DNA of 64,000 bases, from NCBI GenBank assembly GCA_964493205.1, contig CAZBMJ010000003.1, positions 1 to 64,000 of the forward strand, given 5' to 3'. A model generated the notes under the pieces. That model was not told the DNA's origin, ran no database searches, and worked only from the letters and a program-made list of their open reading frames with translations. Below are positions 27,377 to 36,409 of this stretch, piece by piece; the first letter of the stretch is position 1, and each line of letters opens with the position of its first letter. The stretch comes from CAZBMJ01 sp964493205 (GTDB lineage: Bacteria > Myxococcota > UBA727 > JABDBI01). A program made the translations under genes and the position numbers.

Positions 27377-29233
27377 TTGAAAATTTTTATTTTAATTATT
27401 AGAGTTATATATTTATCTATTTTTGCTGGCTGTATTAGTATAGCATTTTCATCTTGTGCCTTAAAAACACATAAGAAAAAGACTTACGAATTGCCCGTAA
27501 CTAAGATGAAAATAGGTAGTATAGTTTTAGAGCCACACCAAGCTGCTCCTATAGAATATCTTCTTAAACATCCACAACAAAAAGGTCTTCTGCTAGCTCA
27601 TTATTTGGGTACAGGGAAAACTTTTACTGCATTAGGTTTTGCTGAAATGATGGGTGAGAAACAGGTGATCATTCTAGGGCCTGAAACCTTGCGCTCCAAT
27701 TGGCAATATCACATGGGTCGTATGGGGCTTAAAAATCCTGCACGATACAAGTTTTTTTCTTTTGAAGAAGCCTTAACTAAACTTGAACAAGAAAGTTTAA
27801 AAAATTCTATTCTTATAATTGATGAAATCCACCATTTTGTAGGGCTTATTAAATCTGGTTCTAAAAAAATGCGGTCTGAGTATGCAGCTCTTTACAAAAA
27901 ATTAAATAATTCTGAAAGGATTCTCGCTTTAAGTGGTACTCCAATCTTTGCTGATGTGTCAGACCTTTCCTATATTCTTAATCTTGTTTCTGGCCAAGAA
28001 TTTTTGCCTTTTAATGAACGCGACTTTTTAGATCAATACACCAAAATTGAAAAAAACAGATCTTTTTGGCGAGGACATTTAACTGAAAGCCATACCTTGT
28101 TATTTACCTTGCCCTTTGTTTTTGCAGCTATTCCACTTGCTTTTATTGCGCCTTCCATAGGGGTAGTGAGTGCTCTGTATTTTGGAGGGCTTGGGGTGGG
28201 TTTTTTATCTTTCCCATTGATAAACAGCTATCTATCTTTAGATGTTTATCCTCTGCGTAGCTTTGATGCTGTAAAATTAAAAGATATATCATCCAAATAC
28301 GTTTCATATTTTGATTTTAGAGAAAACAAAGTGTTGTCTCAAAATTATCCTACCAAAAAAATCTATGAGCAGCACGTATCTTATAATGAAAAACAAATTG
28401 AATTCTTTTTAGAATATGCCGATATGGCACTTAATAAAAATCAACTAGCAAGAATACTCCAAGAAAAAAGATATGAGATAAGTGGAGAGCTAATAATAGA
28501 AAGTAGTTCCTTGCAAACAGAATTACGTACTATTGCTGGTAACGGTAGAGAAATTGGTAATTTTCATTTTGAGAATGAACAAAAAAATCTTATAGAAGCT
28601 CCCAAATTTGAGGCTGTTTATCAACATATTCAAAAAAAACCTCATGGTGTGGTAGTTTACTCAAGTTTTTATGAGAATGGGATAAAACTTTTTGCAGAAT
28701 TTTTAGATCGCAAAGGTTTGAAAAATAGTTATCGTGTGCTTCATCCAGATATGCCTATATCTGGGCAAATGGCGATGATTAACGAGTATAATACTGGAAA
28801 ATTTGATATATTACTGCTACACCCCAACTTCGCCGAAGGTATTTCCTTAGAAGGCACTCAAACTCTGCATATTTTGGAACCACTTGGAAGCCAAGCAATT
28901 TCTGAGCAAGTTATTGGGCGTACCATACGTTTAAATTCTCATGCAAGATTAGATAAGCAATATCGTCACGTGGATGTTTATATGTGGGAAAGCACCTTAA
29001 GCGGCTTGCAAGCTTTCTTAGCAAAAAATAACAATTGGGCATTACGATTCAATGAGCTAAATAGCATAGCTTCCTTTGGCGCAGGCCAAGGGCGTATTGA
29101 CGCCAATCATTTTATGAAAGCGCGTTCTCCAGATGAGTTTGCTTCGCAAAAAGGATTTTTTATAAGCAATGCTATGACCTCTCTAAAAAACTTATTTTCT
29201 CAGTATTCTATTGAAGGCATTGAAAATGATTAA
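27377..29233 (+). CDS. Exported (lipoprotein-type) SF2 helicase, NCLDV/poxvirus D6-like
   Basis: 618 residues from TTG 27377, with AGGG seven bases upstream. Residues 1-27 form a signal peptide ending FSSC, a lipobox-like site. Helicase motifs in order: GLLLAHYLGTGKT (Walker A 78-82), LIIDEIHH (149-153), ALSGTP (185-189), EGISLEGTQ (487-495), QVIGRTIRLNSH (511-522). The HQ-plus-GLLLAH opening and the motif VI Ser-His resemble virus-type D6/D11 helicases. A 42-residue hydrophobic insert (241-282) could be one or two membrane segments. All catalytic motifs look intact, so an ATPase outside the cytoplasm, or one injected into the host, is implied. A paralogue lies at 3-722. Confidence 0.85.
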   Translation: MKIFILIIRVIYLSIFAGCISIAFSSCALKTHKKKTYELPVTKMKIGSIVLEPHQAAPIEYLLKHPQQKGLLLAHYLGTGKTFTALGFAEMMGEKQVIILGPETLRSNWQYHMGRMGLKNPARYKFFSFEEALTKLEQESLKNSILIIDEIHHFVGLIKSGSKKMRSEYAALYKKLNNSERILALSGTPIFADVSDLSYILNLVSGQEFLPFNERDFLDQYTKIEKNRSFWRGHLTESHTLLFTLPFVFAAIPLAFIAPSIGVVSALYFGGLGVGFLSFPLINSYLSLDVYPLRSFDAVKLKDISSKYVSYFDFRENKVLSQNYPTKKIYEQHVSYNEKQIEFFLEYADMALNKNQLARILQEKRYEISGELIIESSSLQTELRTIAGNGREIGNFHFENEQKNLIEAPKFEAVYQHIQKKPHGVVVYSSFYENGIKLFAEFLDRKGLKNSYRVLHPDMPISGQMAMINEYNTGKFDILLLHPNFAEGISLEGTQTLHILEPLGSQAISEQVIGRTIRLNSHARLDKQYRHVDVYMWESTLSGLQAFLAKNNNWALRFNELNSIASFGAGQGRIDANHFMKARSPDEFASQKGFFISNAMTSLKNLFSQYSIEGIEND

Positions 29234-29951
29234 AAAAAATTACCTATTTTTGCCTATGATAATGCTTATTTTCTGTTTTACACTTAATGCTAAAAGTGAA
29301 AAAGCTTCACTATTTAATAAAACAACTTTTGGTATTGGTTATGATTTAGCTATTTCTCCCAAAGTATCTCGTTTTATAGCAACTGACGATTTTTCATCGC
29401 TGGCTCGCTTAGATCGTATTTCTTTATCGATTATGTATCCCTACTACCGTTTTCTGGCAGTAGGAGCCTCCTTTGATTACACCTATATTCTTTCTAATAA
29501 AGATAAAGATGTAAGGTTAAGTCTTAGTAAACAGCCAGCAAAAATATCTAGTCAATTTTTAGGCGTTTCTGCTCATATACGCCCACAATGGCCTATAGCT
29601 TTTGCCAATACTGATTTGATCTTTTACTTAGATTCACAGTTAGGTTTACACACAACTTCAGCCATAACCTTTGGTACTCAGCCACTGGCCAATTATGAAT
29701 TTAAAATGACAAACAAAATGCCTACCCCTTTTCCATTAGCCTTTGAAGTAACCCCAAAAATTGGGGTTGAAATCTTTGCATGGCGATTCGTAGGTTTGGA
29801 TCTGGCTTTTGGGTATAGAACTCTATGGATAGTTCACCCAATGGTTAATTTTCCAGACCCAGTTGCAGGGCAGCCTAAGGAAGAACGCAAAGCCGTTTGG
29901 AATGATGTAACTGCACCTTTTGTTCAAGCTGCAATTAAATTCGCATTTTAA
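29226..29951 (+). CDS. Probable outer-membrane beta-barrel protein
   Basis: About 241 residues from the ATG at 29226, which overlaps the helicase stop by 8 bases; a TTG at 29211 is also in frame. The signal peptide is NYLFLPMIMLIFCFTLNA. The mature chain has alternating hydrophobic/aromatic strands (TTFGIGYDLAIS, GASFDYTYI, GLDLAFGYR) and a C-terminal AAIKFAF ending in Phe. These fit a small outer-membrane barrel. No closer family is recognised. Coupling to the helicase gene suggests a shared surface or export function. Confidence 0.65.
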   Translation: MIKKNYLFLPMIMLIFCFTLNAKSEKASLFNKTTFGIGYDLAISPKVSRFIATDDFSSLARLDRISLSIMYPYYRFLAVGASFDYTYILSNKDKDVRLSLSKQPAKISSQFLGVSAHIRPQWPIAFANTDLIFYLDSQLGLHTTSAITFGTQPLANYEFKMTNKMPTPFPLAFEVTPKIGVEIFAWRFVGLDLAFGYRTLWIVHPMVNFPDPVAGQPKEERKAVWNDVTAPFVQAAIKFAF

Positions 29952-30271
29952 ATCTCTAAAATTACGGTTATAATCAATAAATATTCAAGAATTATTAAAA
30001 ACTTCTGGTTATATCCGTAAAAATTAACAATACCTTAAGACGAGTTGATAAGAGCGTTTTGAACAGTTAATTGGTCAAACGAGGTTACCTGGGTAGTTAC
30101 GATTTTTTGTAATAATACTTTCTATATTAAATTACGTGAGTTCGACGTAAGGATTTGAGTGATATCGAGCTTTAGCCGATTCCTACGTGCCGTTGCCATA
30201 TGATTACCCATAATTATTGATTAGTTAATCTGATTTTTGGATAAGCACAGGTGATGAAATTCTATTTTTAG
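29952..30271. other. Gene-free stretch with repeat remnants
   Basis: I find no intact gene. A small inverted repeat, TTACG-N9-CGTAA, lies at about 30132-30150. A truncated family 1 arm (TTCCTACGTGCCGTTGCC, about 30180-30197) is followed by the GGATAAGC block near 30238 that precedes the full arm at 30272. The stretch looks like layered repeat debris. Confidence 0.5.
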
Positions 30272-30634
30272 CCCTTCTCTACGTGCCGTCGGCTTGTCCG
30301 CGGCAACCAGTAAAATGTTTTTTTAGAAAAGTTCCTTATATAAATCACGTTACCTTAGGTTAAACTCTTCGATTAAATTTAGTTTCCATTCTCTACACCA
30401 CTTTTTAAAACACTTTTCTCCTTTTGCTGCCTTAATGCATAACTCCTGAATTGTATAATAAACAAGCATATGTAAGTTATATTTTTTGGTAAAGCTATGT
30501 ACTACGTTTCATGGTATTTCCTTAAAATAAAGGTAATCATACCATAAAAAGCACCGCTAAGCTTTAAGACCGGCCCATTGAATTCAGGTGATTTTCTGGT
30601 TGCCGCGGACAAGCCGACGGCACGTAGAGAAGGG
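30272..30634. repeat. Perfect 39-bp inverted repeats (family 1) around 285 bases
   Basis: Positions 30272-30310 and 30596-30634 are exact reverse complements over 39 bases. Each contains CTACGT, a hairpin with loop CTTGT (stem GCCG.CGG/CCG.CGGC) and AACCAG. Other pairs in the window have diverged stems, so this copy is recent or kept identical. Between the arms lies a remnant of a GIY-YIG nuclease gene. The layout resembles a REPIN or a small non-autonomous mobile unit. Confidence 0.85.
30350..30508 (-). pseudogene. GIY-YIG nuclease C-terminal remnant
   Basis: Reading the minus strand after the stop at 30509 gives about 52 codons that match the end of small GIY-YIG nucleases (YhbQ/COG2827 type): SFTKKYNLHMLVYY, then KCFKKWCREWKLNLIEEFN, ending at TAA 30350. 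The GIY and YIG motifs and catalytic Arg of the N-terminal part are missing or in broken frames upstream. It lies inside the perfect inverted repeats of family 1. The family call rests on my recognition of the C-terminal pattern. Confidence 0.55.
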
Positions 30635-30651
30635 AGAAGACCCATAAGGAT

Positions 30652-31103
30652 GTGTTAAAAACAGAACTCGATTGCCATGATTCAATAGGTTATGCAAGAG
30701 CTCTATTAGAGGGAAAAAATATCTTGAAATTTCTGAAAAATATTATTTGGGAGATTTAGGGTTGAGACATGCTCTGGTTGGTTACCGCTCTGAACACATC
30801 AACCAATTTTTGGAAAATATTGTCTATTTAGAACTTTTGCGGCGAGGTTTTAGAGTTTATATTGGAAAGCTTAGTAACAGGGAAATAGATTTCATCGCTG
30901 AAAAGCCAGATGAAAAGATTTATATTCAGGTTTGCTATCTTTTAGCCACCTCTGAGATATTTGAGAGAGAATTTGGTGTATTGCAAGAAGTTGAGGATAA
31001 CCACCCTAAGCTAGTTCTTAGTTTAGATGATTCAAGTTTTGGCAGTTCTTTTTTTGGCATCAAACGAAAAAATCTGATTGATTGGCTATTAGAAGATATA
31101 TAA
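30652..31103 (+). pseudogene. Broken DUF4143/AAA ATPase gene, C-terminal part only
   Basis: The C-terminal DUF4143 pattern is clear: EKYYLGDLGLRHALVGYR, FLENIVYLELLRRG, then NREIDFIAEK, IYIQVCYLL and FEREFGVLQ. The N-terminal P-loop ATPase half (about 250 residues) is absent; homology begins just after the family 1 repeat. A frameshift at the A6 run near 30714-30719 separates GYARALLEGK from KYLEISEKYY. The open part starts only at TTG 30747. Intact relatives are about 380-420 residues with a nuclease-like C-terminal domain. Confidence 0.75.
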
Positions 31104-31280
31104 AATAAAACACAACTGATTTTTATTTTTTCAAGATTAAATTCTCCTTATTTATCAATAATATACATTATTTTTTTTAAATAAAGCTAATTACAATATT
31201 GTAAATTTTATTTTTAATCTGCTATAAAAACAATAATTCAATTATTAAAAATTTAATTTAATATGTTTTTAGGAAAGTTT

Positions 31281-31718
31281 ATGAAAATAATAAATTTATT
31301 TATTTGTATGTATTTGTTTTTTAATGGTAATTCTTACGCTGCTAGAAATAAGCTAGAAGAAAGAAATGAAGTTCAAGCTTGTACCTGTGGCCACAAAGCT
31401 ATCCATTCTTATGATGAAGAATTTACTTTAGGTTATGAAGTTACGCTAATAAATCCTCAAAATAATGAAGAATTCTATTGGAGTGAGGTTGCTTATAGAG
31501 AACGTTGTTTTTTAAGACCATTACTTTGTAAGGGGTGCCTTAGCCTTGTTCTTTTTATCGATAATTATGAAAAAGAAATTGGCTCTTCAGATGAAGAAGA
31601 TTCAGATGATATGGATGAAGAAATAGCTTATGATTTAATATTTGATAATTATAATGGAAAAAAGACATATTTAGAAACATGTGTTTTAAAAAAGTCGTTT
31701 ATTTATATTCAGGATTAA
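31281..31718 (+). CDS. Small exported protein with zinc-ribbon-like cysteines
   Basis: 145 residues from the ATG at 31281 (GGAAAG just upstream; an in-frame ATG at 31263 is less likely). The signal peptide is IINLFICMYLFFNGNSYA. The mature part has CTCGH at the start and LCKGC about 55 residues on, which together could bind one zinc. An acidic stretch (SSDEEDSDDMDEE) follows. I do not recognise the family. It converges with the PP2C gene, overlapping by 4 bases. Confidence 0.6.
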   Translation: MKIINLFICMYLFFNGNSYAARNKLEERNEVQACTCGHKAIHSYDEEFTLGYEVTLINPQNNEEFYWSEVAYRERCFLRPLLCKGCLSLVLFIDNYEKEIGSSDEEDSDDMDEEIAYDLIFDNYNGKKTYLETCVLKKSFIYIQD

Positions 31719-32461
31719 CACACAACTTTTACTAAAATAGCGGTGATATTATCATTGCCACCTTTGGCGTTTGCTTGTTCTATTAAGTATTTTATGGCTA
31801 TAGAAGGATGGTTTTTTGCAATAATACTTTCTATTTCTTCATCTTTAAGCATGCCATTTAAGCCATCGCTACAAAGTAAAAAAACGTCGTTAGGTTGAAT
31901 CTTTATAGTTAGTTTATCAGCATTTACGCTTTGGGTTTGTCCAATGGCTCTTGTAATAATATTTCTCAACGAGCTTTTTCGAGCATCATCTTCGCTTAAT
32001 AAGCCAGCCATAACTTGTTCATTAACTAAAGAATGATCAGCAGTTAACAACTTAAGCTTATTATCCCGTAAACAATAAATTCTACTATCACCAATATGGG
32101 CTATAAAAGCTTGATTATTCATAATAGCCATCATGCTTAAAGTAGTGCCCATTCCTCTTAAGTTTGGACAGGATTTGCTTTGAGAAAAAACTTCTTGCGC
32201 ACTTTTATTAACAGCCTCGTCTAATATTGCTTGTATGTCAGGAGTATTATGGCTTTCTAGAGAATTAATAATAAATAATGAAGAAGTCTCGATGGCTGTT
32301 TTTGAGGCTTCTTCGCCGCCCAAATGTCCACCCATGCCGTCGGCCACTATAAATAGCCCATGTTTGTCTGAATTAAAGAAGCAATCTTCATTACTGGTTC
32401 TTTTTTGACCAATATCGCTTAATGCCCATGATAAGAGGCTCGCCAAGAGTAAGCTCCACAA
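31715..32461 (-). CDS. PP2C-family serine/threonine protein phosphatase
   Basis: 248 residues, a single PP2C domain of normal size. Metal-binding motifs: RTSNEDCFF (Asp), FIVADGMGGHLGG, IGDSRIYCL, LLCSDGLNGM and GGNDNITAI. It dephosphorylates Ser/Thr residues and normally opposes a Hanks-type kinase, but no kinase gene is visible here. The frame opens with TTG 32461 and the first 15 residues (LLLASLLSWA) are hydrophobic, so the exact start is uncertain. It diverges from the E1 gene. Confidence 0.93.
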   Translation of the reverse strand: MWSLLLASLLSWALSDIGQKRTSNEDCFFNSDKHGLFIVADGMGGHLGGEEASKTAIETSSLFIINSLESHNTPDIQAILDEAVNKSAQEVFSQSKSCPNLRGMGTTLSMMAIMNNQAFIAHIGDSRIYCLRDNKLKLLTADHSLVNEQVMAGLLSEDDARKSSLRNIITRAIGQTQSVNADKLTIKIQPNDVFLLCSDGLNGMLKDEEIESIIAKNHPSIAIKYLIEQANAKGGNDNITAILVKVVC

Positions 32462-32524
32462 AAATAAATTAATCTTTAACTAACTTATTGGTTTGTATTA
32501 GACTGTGCAAGAAGGAGCCTACTA

Positions 32525-34894
32525 ATGAATGAAATTAAGACAAAAGACAAGCAATCTTTAATGATTTTTGATGAGCTATTTTTTCGTGATCCCTTAAGCT
32601 TTGAACTTGCTCAAAAGCTCTTATTAACTAATAAAAATGCTCGCCTTGAGCAGGCTCTTAAATATTTTTGGCTCAAAGCAAAAAACTTAAAACTAATTTA
32701 TGATCATAAAAAAATAGAAAAAGAAGTTATGTATGCTGCACAGAAAATTATTTGGCAAATAGATAATTTAGAACACCGACAAATTATTAAAGATTCTTTT
32801 TCCAAAAAAGAAAAAATCACTATGTATAAAGGCATATTGTTAACCAGAATGCTTGATCTTACGCTTAAAAAAATGTTTTTATCTCCAGAAATTACTTACA
32901 AAAATAAGCATTTTGCAGGTAAAGGCTTTAGATCCTTAGGTCAAGAAGCTATTTACGCAGCAACATTAAGATTAAATATTGGTAAAAAATATAAAAATAA
33001 TAATAGCTATCATGGCGATGTGGCAGCGCCACTTATTAGAGGCTTAGGCTTATTTTTAGCCATGAGCGAGCATGATATTGGCAGTGTAATTAATGCTCAA
33101 GCAGGCAAGCTTGGTGCTCCTAGTAACGGCCGTGATCTACATGTGGGAGATTTTTCTTGCGGTGTAGTAACCCCAGCAGCTCCCCTAGCTATTGCAACCA
33201 ATACATTAGTTGGCTTAGCCATGAGCTTTAAGTTAAAAAAAGAACCTCGTGTGGCCTTAAGTTTTATAGGAGAAGGTGGTTCTTCCTTGGGTGAATGGCA
33301 TGAGGCTATAAATATGGCTTGTGTTCAAAATTTGCCCATGGTTTTTTGCATAGAAAATAATCAACAGGCATTATCAACACCAAGTTTTCAGCAATGTAAA
33401 ACTAAAAATTTTGCTGATAAAGCGTTGGGCTATGGCATTAATTCAGTAATTATTAATGGCAATGACCCAGAAGAAATTGCTGCTAGTTTTTTTGTAGCAG
33501 CTCATGAAGCTCGCACAAATTCTTCTCCTTCTTTAATAGAGCTTGTAAGCATGCGCATGTGTGGTCATGCTCACCATGACGATATGCTTTATTTAGGGTA
33601 TGAACCAGCTTTAAATCTTGATTTGCCTTCATTAAAAAAAAATGCCTATGCTCACGCTGAAAAATATGAAAAGTGGCGTCCACTAGACCCCTTAAAAACT
33701 TATGAAGAAAAACTTTTACAAGAAAATATAATAAATAAAGCTGAAATAAAAAATTTTAAAGATAGTTTTGACGAGCAAATAAAAGAAGCTTTAAATTTAG
33801 TTAAATTAAAAGAGTGGCCAAAATTTAATAAAAGCGCAGAAAATTTAGTTTTTAGTAAAAAAATAATATTTATTAATAAAAATAATTCTCATGAAAATTT
33901 ATATAAATTTGATTCCAATGGAAAAACTTATTTACAGTCTATAGAGTTAGCCGTTAATGATGTTTTTAATAAATATAATAATAGTATAATGATCGGTGAA
34001 GATATAGCTTATCCTTACGGCAATGTTTTTATGATGTTTAAAAACATAATGAAAAAGTATGAAAATAGATTTATTAATACGCCTATTAGTGAAAATGCCA
34101 TTGTGGGGAGCCTAGCTGGTTTAGCTCTTGGTGGCATGAGGCCCATAGGAGAGATACAATTTAATGATTTTATTGCCTGTGCTATTGACCAAGTGGCTAA
34201 TAACATTGCCAAATTTTATTTTCGCAATAATATAAATTTGCCAATTGTCTTAAGAATGCCCTATGGTGGGCTTCGTAGAGCAGGACCGTTTCATTCCCAA
34301 GATACCTCGCCGTGGTTTTACCGTTGTGCTGGCCTAAAAATTATGGCCCCATCTAGCCCGCTAGATGCTTTTAATATGTTGATGTTGGCTGCAGATGATC
34401 CTGATCCTGTGCTTTTTTACGAACATATAGCTCTTTATCGAGATCCGAGCATTCGGCAAAATTTATATAAACTAGATGAAAAAGACTTACTTTGTGCTGC
34501 AGTGATTAAAAAAGGTGAGCATTTAAGCATTATTAGCTATGGTGCCTATGTCCATAAGGCTCATAAGGCTGCCTTTTTAATAGAAAAGCTGAGCAATAAA
34601 ACAGTAGAAGTAATTGATTTAAGATTCTTGCAACCCATAGATTTTACTACCTGCTTTGCTAGTATTAAAAAAACTTCTAGAGTGATGCTATGCGGTGAAG
34701 ATAGTAAAACTGGTTCTATTTTGCAGTGCCTAAGTTCTGAGTTTAACGAAAAATTATTTTGTGAACTAGATGCACCCATAAAAGTTTTAGGGTCAATGGA
34801 TACACCAGTCCCTTATTCGCCGTCCTTGGAAGACGAGTTTTTATTAAGTGTAGAAACTATAGTTCAAGAAGGCTTAAATATAATTAATTTTTAG
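32525..34894 (+). CDS. Fused alpha-beta E1 component of a branched-chain-type 2-oxoacid dehydrogenase
   Basis: 789 residues. Residues ~95-400 are the E1 alpha half, with the thiamine diphosphate motif GEGGSSLGEW near 249 and ENN about 25 residues later (Glu replaces the Asp of GDG). Residues ~455-789 are the E1 beta half: GEDIAYPYGNVF, NTPISENAIVGSLAGLALGG, PVVLRMPYGG-like PIVLRMPYGG, FYEHIALYR. The enzyme decarboxylates 2-oxoacids and passes the acyl group to a lipoyl E2. A helical N-terminal extension of about 95 residues precedes the catalytic part. No E2 or E3 gene is in the window. queE follows 8 bases later. Confidence 0.88.
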   Translation: MNEIKTKDKQSLMIFDELFFRDPLSFELAQKLLLTNKNARLEQALKYFWLKAKNLKLIYDHKKIEKEVMYAAQKIIWQIDNLEHRQIIKDSFSKKEKITMYKGILLTRMLDLTLKKMFLSPEITYKNKHFAGKGFRSLGQEAIYAATLRLNIGKKYKNNNSYHGDVAAPLIRGLGLFLAMSEHDIGSVINAQAGKLGAPSNGRDLHVGDFSCGVVTPAAPLAIATNTLVGLAMSFKLKKEPRVALSFIGEGGSSLGEWHEAINMACVQNLPMVFCIENNQQALSTPSFQQCKTKNFADKALGYGINSVIINGNDPEEIAASFFVAAHEARTNSSPSLIELVSMRMCGHAHHDDMLYLGYEPALNLDLPSLKKNAYAHAEKYEKWRPLDPLKTYEEKLLQENIINKAEIKNFKDSFDEQIKEALNLVKLKEWPKFNKSAENLVFSKKIIFINKNNSHENLYKFDSNGKTYLQSIELAVNDVFNKYNNSIMIGEDIAYPYGNVFMMFKNIMKKYENRFINTPISENAIVGSLAGLALGGMRPIGEIQFNDFIACAIDQVANNIAKFYFRNNINLPIVLRMPYGGLRRAGPFHSQDTSPWFYRCAGLKIMAPSSPLDAFNMLMLAADDPDPVLFYEHIALYRDPSIRQNLYKLDEKDLLCAAVIKKGEHLSIISYGAYVHKAHKAAFLIEKLSNKTVEVIDLRFLQPIDFTTCFASIKKTSRVMLCGEDSKTGSILQCLSSEFNEKLFCELDAPIKVLGSMDTPVPYSPSLEDEFLLSVETIVQEGLNIINF

Positions 34895-34902
34895 GATTAG
34901 TA

Positions 34903-35613
34903 ATGCTTAATAATGATGTAATTAACCAAACTATGCACGAGCGATTGAGTCCTATTAAAAATAAATTATCCAATAATAATTTATTAGTGCACGAAATTTA
35001 TGCTTCAGTGCAAGGTGAAAGCTCATATATGGGCTATCCTTGTGTTTTTGTTCGTACTACGGCTTGCCATTTGCGCTGTACTTATTGTGATACGGCCAGT
35101 GCTTTTTTTAAAGGTACTGAAAAGTCTTTAGAAGAAGTGGTAAAACAAGTTCTCGCTTATGGCATTGATTTAGTAGAACTCACAGGTGGTGAACCATTAT
35201 TACAAGAAGCTAGTTTTACGCTTTTACGCCTGCTTGCTGATAATAATTTGACAGTTTTATTAGAAACTTCAGGGGGAGTAAGCATTAAGAATGTTGATAA
35301 GCGAATAAAAGTTATTCTTGACGTCAAAACTCCAGGCTCAGGGCAAGTTCATAAAAATGTTTGGCATAATTTAAATATTTTATGGCCAGGATGTGAAGTA
35401 AAATTTGTTTTAACTTGTTTAGATGATTATGAGTTTGCTAAAGAAATTTGTGTAAAATATGATCTTTATAATAAAACCAAAGTTTTGTTTTCAGCAGCTT
35501 ATGGTCAAATAGAACATAGTATTTTAGCTGAAAAAATGGTTATAGATTGCCTACCAGCACGATTACAAATACAGCTTCATAAAGTTTTATGGGGTAATGA
35601 ACCAGGTAAATAA
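34903..35613 (+). CDS. queE: 7-carboxy-7-deazaguanine synthase
   Basis: 236 residues. The radical-SAM cysteines are Cys55, Cys59 and Cys62 in ACHLRCTYC, preceded by the QueE-specific SVQGESSYMGYPCVFVRT. ELTGGEPLLQ is the SAM-binding GGE motif, and LDVKTPGSG follows. The enzyme rearranges 6-carboxytetrahydropterin to 7-carboxy-7-deazaguanine in preQ0/queuosine synthesis. QueF of the same pathway is encoded at 40238; QueD and QueC are not in the window. Confidence 0.95.
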   Translation: MLNNDVINQTMHERLSPIKNKLSNNNLLVHEIYASVQGESSYMGYPCVFVRTTACHLRCTYCDTASAFFKGTEKSLEEVVKQVLAYGIDLVELTGGEPLLQEASFTLLRLLADNNLTVLLETSGGVSIKNVDKRIKVILDVKTPGSGQVHKNVWHNLNILWPGCEVKFVLTCLDDYEFAKEICVKYDLYNKTKVLFSAAYGQIEHSILAEKMVIDCLPARLQIQLHKVLWGNEPGK

Positions 35614-35677
35614 TAAAAAAAGGAATAGTATATTAAAAAGATTGTTGAAAGCTAAAGTTATCATCTTTGGAGGATAC

Positions 35678-36406
35678 ATGCTTAAAACAACAAAAATGCT
35701 TTTAAATAATTTTATTAAAACTTTATTTTTTATTCCTTTATTTTTTAATATTAATTTATTTTCGTATAATTCTAATAATTACGAATATGATAAATTTGTT
35801 ATAGAAAATAATCCGAACCATCAAGCTTCTCAAAATCCATATCCACCCTTGCCATATCACTGGTCAGCACCATTAAATAACGTCGTTGCCAATAATGATG
35901 AACACTATGATCCATTTGAACTTTTAGCTACTGCTCCAGGTTTTCTTATGGGTGAGGTAAAAAGAAAAGATTTAAATAAAACATTATTTACTTATAATAA
36001 GCAGGCAGAAAGCAAAGTAGTAGATATTATTGAGACTGCAAGAAACCAAAATAAAATGCTTATAATTAAAAGAAATTGTGATGAAATTCCAACTATTAGA
36101 AGTGAAAAACAAGCATCTGAATTATTAGTTATTGGGGAAAATATTAGTAATAATTGGTCAGAAATTAATTTTAAGCAAATAAAAATTGTGAATGGTTTTT
36201 TTAGAAAAGTTTTTATTGATTATACTTCTGCAGGTATAAGAATTAGAAAAGAATTAACCAATAATTATTTTATAGAAAATATTTCTAAAACCATAAAAAA
36301 TGCTAAAAAAGAGCGCAAAAATATATATATTAATAATGCTGTATTAAATTGTCCTATACGACAAAAATATTTAAGAGATGAACAGATTATAAAAATACTC
36401 TATTAA
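35678..36406 (+). CDS. Exported protein of unknown function
   Basis: 242 residues from the ATG at 35678, which has a strong GGAGG site; the open frame reaches back to 35597 inside queE. The signal peptide is FIKTLFFIPLFFNINLFSY. The mature part begins with an Asn/Pro/Tyr-rich stretch (NPYPPLPYHW) and continues as a basic, mixed alpha/beta domain. I see no catalytic motif. It converges with recF, with stops 4 bases apart. Confidence 0.65.
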   Translation: MLKTTKMLLNNFIKTLFFIPLFFNINLFSYNSNNYEYDKFVIENNPNHQASQNPYPPLPYHWSAPLNNVVANNDEHYDPFELLATAPGFLMGEVKRKDLNKTLFTYNKQAESKVVDIIETARNQNKMLIIKRNCDEIPTIRSEKQASELLVIGENISNNWSEINFKQIKIVNGFFRKVFIDYTSAGIRIRKELTNNYFIENISKTIKNAKKERKNIYINNAVLNCPIRQKYLRDEQIIKILY

Positions 36407-36409
36407 TTT

